DNA from: Micromussa lordhowensis
Taxonomy: Eukaryota; Cnidaria; Anthozoa; Scleractinia; Lobophylliidae
Direction: 5' to 3'
Length of the DNA stretch: 64,000 bases
NCBI GenBank assembly: GCA_964020085.1
Contig: OZ026595.1
Location: 6,616,517-6,680,516, forward strand
Part shown: positions 24,701 to 35,700 of the stretch, piece after piece
Layout: every line of letters starts with the position of its first letter
How positions within the stretch are numbered: the stretch's first letter is position 1
Position numbers and translations under genes: made by a program
Notes under the pieces: generated by a model
Databases searched by the model: none
What the model was told of the DNA's origin: nothing
What the model saw: the letters and a program-made list of their open reading frames with translations, nothing else

Positions 24701-26247
24701 ATCTGCCGGGCTGGTTAGCATAGTGCGAGATTTTCCGCAGCTCCGAAACTTCGCATGTGGACCCGGACCGACCCCGGGAGTGCTTTGGTGCCATTAGTTT
24801 GCAAAGTTGCGACTCGCGCAAAGTTCGGCTAATTAGCAAACGGGCTGGTTAGCATAGTGCGAGATTTTGCGCAGCTCCGAAACTTTGCATGTGGACCCGG
24901 ACCGACCCCGGGAGTACTTTGGTGCCATTAGTTTGCAAAGTTGCGACGCGCGCAAAGTTCGGCTAATTAGCAAACGGGCTGGTTAGCATAGTGCGAGATT
25001 TTGCGCACCTCCGAAACTTTGCATGTGGACCCGGACCGACCCCGGGAGTGCTTTGGTTCCATTATTTTGCAAAGTTGCGACGCGCGTCAAGCTCGGCTAA
25101 CTAGTCAGCCAGCCGGCCACGCCTGGGGATCTGCCGGGCTGGTTAGCATAGTGCGAGATTTTGTGCAGCTCCGAAACTTCGCATGTGGACCCGGACCGAA
25201 CCCGGGAGTGCTTTGGTGCCATTAGTTTGCAAAGTTGCGACGCGCGTCAAGCTCGGCTCACTAGTCAGCCAGCCGGCCACACCTGGGGATCTGCCGGGCT
25301 GGTTAGCATAGTGCGAGATTTTACGCAGCTCCGAAACTTCACATGTGGACCCGGACCGAACCCGGGAGTGCTTTGGTGCCATTAGTTTGCAAAGTTGCGA
25401 CACGCAAAGTTCGGCTAATTAGCAAACGGGCTGGTTAGCATAGTGCGAGATTTTGCGCAGCTCCGAAACTTTGCATGTGGACCTGGACCGACCCCGGGAG
25501 TGCTTTGGTGCCATTAGTTTGCAAAGTTGCGACGCGCGTCAAGCTCGGCTAACTAGTCAGTCAGCCAGCCACGCCTGGGGATCTGCCGGGCTGGTTAGCA
25601 GAGTGCGAGACTTTGCGCAGCTCCGAAACTTCGCATGTGGACCCGGACCGACCCCGAGAGTGCTTTGGTGCCATTAGTTTGCAAAGTTGCGACGCGCGCA
25701 AAGTTTGCCTAATTAGCAAACGGGCTGGTTAGCATAGTGCGAGATTTTGCGCAGCTCCGAAACTTTGCATGTGGACCCGGACCGACCCCGGGAGTGCTTT
25801 GGTGCCATTAGTTTGGAAAGTTGCGATGCGCGCAAAGTTCTCCTAATTAGCAAACGGGCTGGTTAGCATAGTGCGAGATTTTGTGCAGCTCCGAAACTTT
25901 GCATGTGGACCCGGACCGACCCCGGGAGTGCTTTGGTGCCATTAGTTTGCAAAGTTGCGACGCGCGTCAAGCTCGGCTAACTAGTCAGCCAGCCGGCCAT
26001 GCCTGGGGATCTGCCGGGCTAATAAGCATAGTGCGAGATTTTGCGCAGCTCCTAAACTTCGCATGTGGAGCCGGACCGACCCCGGGAGTGCTTTGGTGCC
26101 ATTAGTTTGCAAAGTTGCCACGCGCTCAAAGTTCGGCTAATTAGCAAACGGGCTGCTTAGCATAGTGCGAGATTTTGCGCAGCTCCGAAACTTTGCATGT
26201 GGACCCGGACCGACCCCGGGAGTGCTTTGGTGCCATTAGTTTGCAAA
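21715..26247. repeat. Tandem duplication, 2,457-bp unit; second copy lacks 133 bp
   Basis: 21715-24171 is repeated from 24172 at offset 2,457 as far as about 25.2 kb. From there the offset becomes 2,324 and holds to about 26.25 kb. The 133-bp change equals one A monomer and falls where copy 1 has a gaaccggg A monomer (about 22740) and copy 2 has gaacccggg followed directly by a B monomer (about 25200). Shared rare variants include ggctcactag (22931 and 25256), gcagagtgcgagacttt, and ttgccacgcgctcaaag (23791 and 26115). AGTACT sits at 22456 and 24913. Confidence 0.82.
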
Positions 26248-26382
26248 GTTGCCACGCGCTCAAAGTTCGGCTAATTAGCAAACGGGCTGCTTAGCATAGT
26301 GCGAGATTTTGCGCAGCTCCGAAACTTTGCATGTGGACCCGGACCGACCCCGGGAGTGCTTTGGTGCCATTAGTTTGGAAAG
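26115..26382 (+). repeat. Duplicated single A monomer (gccacgcgctcaaag variant)
   Basis: Two adjacent 134-bp A monomers, starting near 26115 and 26249, share the rare ttgccacgcgctcaaag and ctgcttagc variants. The same pair is seen at 32153/32287 and 36187/36321, whereas only one copy is present at 23791. The pair is therefore a single-monomer duplication that was later carried along by larger duplications. Confidence 0.82.
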
Positions 26383-27163
26383 TTGCGATGCGCGCAAAGT
26401 TCTCCTAATTAGCAAACGGGCTGGTTAGCATAGTGCGAGATTTTGTGCAGCTCCAAAACTTTGCATGTGGACCCGGACCGACCCCGGGAGTGCTTTGGTG
26501 CCACTAGTTTGCAAAGTTGCGACGCGCGTCAAGCTCGGCTAACTAGTCAGCCAGCCGGCCACGCCTGGGGATCTGCCGGGCTGGTTAGCATAGTGCGAGA
26601 TTTTCCGCAGCTCCGAAACTTCGCATGTGGACCCGGACCGACCCCGGGAGTGCTTTGGTGCCATTAGTTTGCAAAGTTGCGACGCGCGCAAAGTTCGGCT
26701 AATTAGCAAACGGGCTGGTTAGCATATTGCGAGATTTTGCGCACCTCCGAAACTTTGCATGTGGACCCGGACCGACCCCGGGAGTGCTTTGGTGCCATTA
26801 GTTTGCAAAGTTGCGACGCGCGTCAAGCTCGGCTAACTAGTCAGCCAGCCGGCCACGCCTGGGGATCTGCCGGGATGGTTAGCATAGTGCGAGATTTTGC
26901 GCAGCTCCGAAACTTCGCATGTTGACCCGGACTGACCCCGGGAGTGCTTTGGTGCCATTAGTTTGCAAAGTTGCGACGCGCGCAAAGTTCGGCTAATTAG
27001 CAAACGGGCTGGTTAGCATAGTGCGAGATTTTGTGCAGCTCCGAAACTTCGCATGTGGACCCGGACCGAACCGGGAGTGCTTTGGTGCCATTAGTTTGCA
27101 AAGTTGCGACGCGCGCAAAGTTCGGCTAATTAGCAAACGGGCTGGTTAGCATAGTGCGAGATT
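26383..27163. repeat. Mixed A/B satellite block
   Basis: AB and AAB groups including ggtgccactagtttgc (an ACTAGT created in the ccattag word, near 26500), a catattgcgag landmark monomer near 26723 and a gggatggttag dimer near 26875. The first half matches 32.4-32.9 kb at offset 6,038. No gene or foreign insert was seen. Confidence 0.82.
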
Positions 27164-29754
27164 TTGCGCACCTCCGAAACTTTGCATGTGGACCCGGACC
27201 GACCCCGGGAGTGCTTTGGTTCCATTATTTTGCAAAGTTGCGACGCGCGTCAAGCTCGGCTAACTAGTCAGCCAGCCGGCCACGCCTGGGGATCTGCCGG
27301 GCTGGTTAGCATAGTGCGAGATTTTGCGCAGCTCCGAAACTTCGCATGTGGACCCGGACTGACCCCGAGAGTGCTTTGGTGCCATTAGTTTGCAAAGTTG
27401 CGACGCGCGCAAAGTTCGCCTAATTACCAAACGGGCTGGTTAGCATAGTGCGACATTTTGCGCAGCTCCGAAACTTTGCATCTGGACCTGGACCGACCCC
27501 GGGAGTGCTTTGGTGCCATTAGTTTGGAAAGTTGCGATGCGCGCAAAGTTCGCCTAATTAGCAAACGGGCTGGTTAGCATAGTGCGAGATTTTGCGCACC
27601 TCCAAAACTTTGCATGTGGACCTGGACCGACCCCGGGAGTGCTTTGGTGCCATTAGTTTGCAAAGTTGCGACGCGCATCAAGCTCGGCTAACTAGTCAGC
27701 CAGCCAGCCACGCCTGGGGATCTGCCGGGCTGGTTAGCATAGTGCGAGATTTTGCGCAGCTCCGAAACTTCGCATGTGGACCCGGACCGACCCCGGGAGT
27801 GCTTTGGTGCCATTAGTTTGCAAAGTTGCGACTCGCGCAAAGTTCGGCTAATTAGCAAACGGGCTGGTTAGCATAGTGCGAGATTTTGCGCAGCTCCGAA
27901 ACTTTGCATGTGGACCCGGACCGACCCCGGGAGTACTTTGGTGCCATTAGTTTGCAAAGTTGCGACGCGCGCAAAGTTCGGCTAATTAGCAAACGGGCTA
28001 GTTAGCATAGTGCGAGATTTTGCGCACCTCCGAAACTTTGCATGTGGACCCGGACCGACCCCGGGAGTGCTTTGGTTCCATTATTTTGCAAAGTTGCGAC
28101 GCGCGTCAAGCTCGGCTAAGTAGTCAGCCAGCCGGCCACGCCTGGGGATCTGCCGGGCTGGTTAGCATAGTGCGAGATTTTGTGCAGCTCCGAAACTTCG
28201 CATGTGGACCCGGACCGAACCGGGAGTGCTTTGGTGCCATTAGTTTGCAAAGTTGCGACGCGCGCAAAGTTCGGCTAATTAGCAAACGGGCTGGTTAGCA
28301 TAGTGCGAGATTTTGCGCAGCTCCGAAACTTTGCATGTTGACCCGGACCGACCCCGGGAGTGCTTTGGTGCCATTAGTTTGCAAAGTTGCGACGCGCGTC
28401 AAGCTCGGCTAACTAGTCAGCCAGCCGGCCACGCCTGGGGATCTGCCGGGCTGGTTAGCATAGTGCGAGATTTTGTGCAGCTCCGAAACTTCGCATGTGG
28501 ACCCGGACCGAACCGGGAGTTCTTTGGTGCCATTAGTTTGCAAAGTTGCGACGCGCGCAAAGTTCGGCTAATTAGCAAACGGGCTGGTTAGCATAGTGCG
28601 AGATTTTGCGCAGCTCCGAAACTTTGCATGTTGACCCGGACCGACCCCGGGAGTGCTTTGGTGCCATTAGTTTGCAAAGTTGCGACGCGCGTCAAGCTCG
28701 GCTAACTAGTCAGCCAGCCGGCCACGCCTGGGGATCTGCCGGGCTGGTTAGCATAGTGCGAGATTTTGCGCAGCTCCGAAACTTCGCATGTGGACCCGGA
28801 CTGACCCCGAGAGTGCTTTGGTGCCATTAGTTTGCAAAGTTGCGACGCGCGCAAAGTTCGCCTAATTACCAAACGGGCTGGTTAGCATAGTGCGACATTT
28901 TGCGCAGCTCCGAAACTTTGCATCTGGACCTGGACCGACCCCGGGAGTGCTTTGGTGCCATTAGTTTGGAAAGTTGCGATGCGCGCAAAGTTCGCCTAAT
29001 TTGCAAACGGGCTGGTTAGCATAGTGCGAGATTTTGCGTACCTCCAAAACTTTGCATGTGGACCTGGACCGACCCCGGGAGTGCTTTGGTGCCATTAGTT
29101 TGCAAAGTTGCGACGCGCATCAAGCTCGGCTAACTAGTCAGCCAGCCAGCCACGCCTGGGGATCTGCCGGGCTGGTTAGCATAGTGCGAGATTTTCCGCA
29201 GCTCCGAAACTTCGCATGTGGACCCGGACCGACCCCGGGAGTGCTTTGGTGCCATTAGTTTGCAAAGTTGCGACTCGCGCAAAGTTCGGCTAATTAGCAA
29301 ACGGGCTGGTTAGCATAGTGCGAGATTTTGCGCAGCTCCGAAACTTTGCATGTGGACCCGGACCGACCCCGGGAGTACTTTGGTGCCATTAGTTTGCAAA
29401 GTTGCGACGCGCGCAAAGTTCGGCTAATTAGCAAACGGGCTGGTTAGCATAGTGCGAGATTTTGCGCACCTCCGAAACTTTGCATGTGGACCCGGACCGA
29501 CCCCGGGAGTGCTTTGGTTCCATTATTTTGCAAAGTTGCGACGCGCGTCAAGCTCGGCTAAGTAGTCAGCCAGCCGGCCACGCCTGGGGATCTGCCGGGC
29601 TGGTTAGCATAGTGCGAGATTTTGTGCAGCTCCGAAACTTCGCATCTGGACCCGGACCGAACCGGGAGTGCTTTGGTGCCATTAGTTTGCAAAGTTGCGA
29701 CGCGCGCAAAGTTCGGCTAATTAGCAAACGGGCTGGTTAGCATAGTGCGAGATT
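27164..29754. repeat. One full (1,442 bp) and one shortened (1,149 bp) decamer repeat
   Basis: 27164-28605 is a full AAB, AAB, AB, AB unit with AGTACT at 27932. Its first B carries the ggttccattatttt variant normally found later in the unit, so it looks recombined. 28606-29754 has AGTACT at 29374 (again +768) but lacks the final AB, giving 1,149 bp. The missing 293 bp is exactly one dimer, as expected from unequal exchange between dimers. Confidence 0.85.
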
Positions 29755-32700
29755 TTGCGCAGCTCCGAAACTTTGCATGTTGACCCGGACCGACCCCGGG
29801 AGTGCTTTGGTGCCATTAGTTTGCAAAGTTGCGACGCGCGTCAAGCTCGGCTAACTAGTCAGCCAGCCGGCCACGCCTGGGGATCTGCCGGGCTGGTTAG
29901 CATAGTGCGAGATTTTGCGCAGCTCCGAAACTTCGCATGTGGACCCGGACTGACCCCGAGAGTGCTTTGGTGCCATTAGTTTGCAAAGTTGCGACGCGCG
30001 CAAAGTTCGCCTAATTACCAAACGGGCTGGTTAGCATAGTGCGACATTTTGCGCAGCTCCGAAACTTTGCATCTGGACCTGGACCGACCCCGGGAGTGCT
30101 TTGGTGCCATTAGTTTGGAAAGTTGCGATGCGCGCAAAGTTCGCCTAATTTGCAAACGGGCTGGTTAGCATAGTGCGAGATTTTGCGTACCTCCAAAACT
30201 TTGCATGTGGACCTGGACCGACCCCGGGAGTGCTTTGGTGCCATTAGTTTGCAAAGTTGCGACGCGCATCAAGCTCGGCTAACTAGTCAGCCAGCCAGCC
30301 ACGCCTGGGGATCTGCCGGGCTGGTTAGCATAGTGCGAGATTTTCCGCAGCTCCGAAACTTCGCATGTGGACCCGGACCGACCCCGGGAGTGCTTTGGTG
30401 CCATTAGTTTGCAAAGTTGCGACTCGCGCAAAGTTCGGCTAATTAGCAAACGGGCTGGTTAGCATAGTGCGAGATTTTGCGCAGCTCCGAAACTTTGCAT
30501 GTGGACCCGGACCGACCCCGGGAGTACTTTGGTGCCATTAGTTTGCAAAGTTGCGACGCGCGCAAAGTTCGGCTAATTAGCAAACGGGCTGGTTAGCATA
30601 GTGCGAGATTTTGCGCACCTCCGAAACTTTGCATGTGGACCCGGACCGACCCCGGGAGTGCTTTGGTTCCATTATTTTGCAAAGTTGCGACGCGCGTCAA
30701 GCTCGGCTAAGTAGTCAGCCAGCCGGCCACGCCTGGGGATCTGCCGGGCTGGTTAGCATAGTGCGAGATTTTGTGCAGCTCCGAAACTTCGCATGTGGAC
30801 CCGGACCGAACCGGGAGTGCTTTGGTGCCATTAGTTTGCAAAGTTGCGACGCGCGCAAAGTTCGGCTAATTAGCAAACGGGCTGGTTAGCATAGTGCGAG
30901 ATTTTGCGCAGCTCCGAAACTTTGCATGTTGACCCGGACCGACCCCGGGAGTGCTTTGGTGCCATTAGTTTGCAAAGTTGCGACGCGCGTCAAGCTCGGC
31001 TAACTAGTCAGCCAGCCGGCCACGCCTGGGGATCTGCCGGGCTGGTTAGCATAGTGCGAGATTTTGTGCAGCTCCGAAACTTCGCATGTGGACCCGGACC
31101 GAACCGGGAGTTCTTTGGTGCCATTAGTTTGCAAAGTTGCGACGCGTGCAAAGTTCGGCTAATTAGCAAACGGGCTGGTTAGCATAGTGCGAGATTTTGC
31201 GCAGCTCCGAAACTTTGCATGTTGACCCGGACCGACCCCGGGAGTGCTTTGGTGCCATTAGTTTGCAAAGTTGCGACGCGCGTCAAGCTCGGCTAACTAG
31301 TCAGCCAGCCGGCCACACCTGGGGATCTGCCGGGCTGGTTAGCATAGTGCGAGATTTTACGCAGCTCCGAAACTTCACATGTGGACCCGGACCGAACCCG
31401 GGAGTGCTTTGGTGCCATTAGTTTGGAAAGTTGCGATGCGCGCAAAGTTCGCCTAATTAGCAAACGGGCTGGTTAGCATAGTGCGAGATTTTGCGCACCT
31501 CCAAAACTTTGCATGTGGACCTGGACCGACCCCGGGAGTGCTTTGGTGCCATTAGTTTGCAAAGTTGCGACGCGCGTCAAGCTCGGCTAACTAGTCAGTC
31601 AGCCAGCCACGCCTGGGGATCTGCCGGGCTGGTTAGCAGAGTGCGAGACTTTGCGCAGCTCCGAAACTTCGCATGTGGACCCGGACCGACCCCGAGAGTG
31701 CTTTGGTGCCATTAGTTTGCAAAGTTGCGACGCGCGCAAAGTTTGCCTAATTAGCAAACGGGCTGGTTAGCATAGTGCGAGATTTTGCGCAGCTCCGAAA
31801 CTTTGCATGTGGACCCGGACCGACTCCGGGAGTGCTTTGGTGCCATTAGTTTGGAAAGTTGCGATGCGCGCAAAGTTCTCCTAATTAGCAAACGGGCTGG
31901 TTAGCATAGTGCGAGATTTTGTGCAGCTCCGAAACTTTGCATGTGGACCCGGACCGACCCCGGGAGTGCTTTGGTGCCATTAGTTTGCAAAGTTGCGACG
32001 CGCGTCAAGCTCGGCTAACTAGTCAGCCAGCCGGCCATGCCTGGGGATCTGCCGGGCTGGTTAGCATAGTGCGAGATTTTGCGCAGCTCCTAAACTTCGC
32101 ATGTGGAGCCGGACCGACCCCGGGAGTGCTTTGGTGCCATTAGTTTGCAAAGTTGCCACGCGCTCAAAGTTCGGCTAATTAGCAAACGGGCTGCTTAGCA
32201 TAGTGCGAGATTTTGCGCAGCTCCGAAACTTTGCATGTGGACCCGGACCGACCCCGGGAGTGCTTTGGTGCCATTAGTTTGCAAAGTTGCCACGCGCTCA
32301 AAGTTCGGCTAATTAGCAAACGGGCTGCTTAGCATAGTGCGAGATTTTGCGCAGCTCCGAAACTTTGCATGTGGACCCGGACCGACCCCGGGAGTGCTTT
32401 GGTGCCATTAGTTTGGAAAGTTGCGATGCGCGCAAAGTTCTCCTAATTAGCAAACGGGCTGGTTAGCATAGTGCGAGATTTTGTGCAGCTCCAAAACTTT
32501 GCATGTGGACCCGGACCGACCCCGGGAGTGCTTTGGTGCCACTAGTTTGCAAAGTTGCGACGCGCGTCAAGCTCGGCTAACTAGTCAGCCAGCCGGCCAC
32601 GCCTGGGGATCTGCCGGGCTGGTTAGCATAGTGCGAGATTTTCCGCAGCTCCGAAACTTCGCATGTGGACCCGGACCGACCCCGGGAGTGCTTTGGTGCC

Positions 32701-35700
32701 ATTAGTTTGCAAAGTTGCGACGCGCGCAAAGTTCGGCTAATTAGCAAACGGGCTGGTTAGCATATTGCGAGATTTTGCGCACCTCCGAAACTTTGCATGT
32801 GGACCCGGACCGACCCCGGGAGTGCTTTGGTGCCATTAGTTTGCAAAGTTGCGACGCGCGTCAAGCTCGGCTAACTAGTCAGCCAGCCGGCCACGCCTGG
32901 GGATCTGCCGGGCTGGTTAGCATAGTGCGAGATTTTGTGCAGCTCCGAAACTTCGCATGTGGACCCGGACCGAACCGGGAGTTCTTTGGTGCCATTAGTT
33001 TGCAAAGTTGCGACGCGCGCAAAGTTCGGCTAATTAGCAAACGGGCTGGTTAGCATAGTGCGAGATTTTGCGCAGCTCCGAAACTTTGCATGTTGACCCG
33101 GACCGACCCCGGGAGTGCTTTGGTGCCATTAGTTTGCAAAGTTGCGACGCGCGTCAAGCTCGGCTAACTAGTCAGCCAGCCGGCCACGCCTGGGGATCTG
33201 CCGGGCTGGTTAGCATAGTGCGAGATTTTGCGCAGCTCCGAAACTTCGCATGTGGACCCGGACTGACCCCGAGAGTGCTTTGGTGCCATTAGTTTGCAAA
33301 GTTGCGACGCGCGCAAAGTTCGCCTAATTACCAAACGGGCTGGTTAGCATAGTGCGACATTTTGCGCAGCTCCGAAACTTTGCATGTGGACCCGGACCGA
33401 CCCCGGGAGTACTTTGGTGCCATTAGTTTGCAAAGTTGCGACGCGCGCAAAGTTCGGCTAATTAGCAAACGGGCTGGTTAGCATAGTGCGAGATTTTGCG
33501 CACCTCCGAAACTTTGCATGTGGACCCGGACCGACCCCGGGAGTGCTTTGGTTCCATTATTTTGCAAAGTTGCGACGCGCGTCAAGCTCGGCTAAGTAGT
33601 CAGCCAGCCGGCCACGCCTGGGGATCTGCCGGGCTGGTTAGCATAGTGCGAGATTTTGTGCAGCTCCGAAACTTCGCATGTGGACCCGGACCGAACCGGG
33701 AGTGCTTTGGTGCCATTAGTTTGCAAAGTTGCGACGCGCGCAAAGTTCGGCTAATTAGCAAACGGGCTGGTTAGCATAGTGCGAGATTTTGCGCAGCTCC
33801 GAAACTTTGCATGTTGACCCGGACCGACCCCGGGAGTGCTTTGGTGCCATTAGTTTGCAAAGTTGCGACGCGCGTCAAGCTCGGCTAACTAGTCAGCCAG
33901 CCGGCCACGCCTGGGGATCTGCCGGGCTGGTTAGCATAGTGCGAGATTTTGCGCAGCTCCGAAACTTCGCATGTGGACCCGGACTGACCCCGAGAGTGCT
34001 TTGGTGCCATTAGTTTGCAAACTTGCGACGCGCGCAAAGTTCGCCTAATTACCAAACGGGCTGGTTAGCATAGTGCGACATTTTGCGCAGCTCCGAAACT
34101 TTGCATCTGGACCTGGACCGACCCCGGGAGTGCTTTGGTGCCATTAGTTTGGAAAGTTGCGATGCGCGCAAAGTTCGCCTAATTTGCAAACGGGCTGGTT
34201 AGCATAGTGCGAGATTTTGCGTACCTCCAAAACTTTGCATGTGGACCTGGACCGACCCCGGGAGTGCTTTGGTGCCATTAGTTTGCAAAGTTGCGACGCG
34301 CATCAAGCTCGGCTAACTAGTCAGCCAGCCAGCCACGCCTGGGGATCTGCCGGGCTGGTTAGCATAGTGCGAGATTTTCCGCAGCTCCGAAACTTCGCAT
34401 GTGGACCCGGACCGACCCCGGGAGTGCTTTGGTGCCATTAGTTTGCAAAGTTGCGACTCGCGCAAAGTTCGGCTAATTAGCAAACGGGCTGGTTAGCATA
34501 GTGCGAGATTTTGCGCAGCTCCGAAACTTTGCATGTGGACCCGGACCGACCCCGGGAGTACTTTGGTGCCATTAGTTTGCAAAGTTGCGACGCGCGCAAA
34601 GTTCGGCTAATTAGCAAACGGGCTGGTTAGCATAGTGCGAGATTTTGCGCACCTCCGAAACTTTGCATGTGGACCCGGACCGACCCCGGGAGTGCTTTGG
34701 TTCCATTATTTTGCAAAGTTGCGACGCGCGTCAAGCTCGGCTAAGTAGTCAGCCAGCCGGCCACGCCTGGGGATCTGCCGGGCTGGTTAGCATAGTGCGA
34801 GATTTTGTGCAGCTCCGAAACTTCGCATGTGGACCCGGACCGAACCGGGAGTGCTTTGGTGCCATTAGTTTGCAAAGTTGCGACGCGCGCAAAGTTCGGC
34901 TAATTAGCAAACGGGCTGGTTAGCATAGTGCGAGATTTTGCGCAGCTCCGAAACTTTGCATGTTGACCCGGACCGACCCCGGGAGTGCTTTGGTGCCATT
35001 AGTTTGCAAAGTTGCGACGCGCGTCAAGCTCGGCTAACTAGTCAGCCAGCCGGCCACGCCTGGGGATCTGCCGGGCTGGTTAGCATAGTGCGAGATTTTG
35101 TGCAGCTCCGAAACTTCGCATGTGGACCCGGACCGAACCGGGAGTTCTTTGGTGCCATTAGTTTGCAAAGTTGCGACGCGCGCAAAGTTCGGCTAATTAG
35201 CAAACGGGCTGGTTAGCATAGTGCGAGATTTTGCGCAGCTCCGAAACTTTGCATGTTGACCCGGACCGACCCCGGGAGTGCTTTGGTGCCATTAGTTTGC
35301 AAAGTTGCGACGCGCGTCAAGCTCGGCTAACTAGTCAGCCAGCCGGCCACACCTGGGGATCTGCCGGGCTGGTTAGCATAGTGCGAGATTTTACGCAGCT
35401 CCGAAACTTCACATGTGGACCCGGACCGAACCCGGGAGTGCTTTGGTGCCATTAGTTTGGAAAGTTGCGATGCGCGCAAAGTTCGCCTAATTAGCAAACG
35501 GGCTGGTTAGCATAGTGCGAGATTTTGCGCACCTCCAAAACTTTGCATGTGGACCTGGACCGACCCCGGGAGTGCTTTGGTGCCATTAGTTTGCAAAGTT
35601 GCGACGCGCGTCAAGCTCGGCTAACTAGTCAGTCAGCCAGCCACGCCTGGGGATCTGCCGGGCTGGTTAGCAGAGTGCGAGACTTTGCGCAGCTCCGAAA

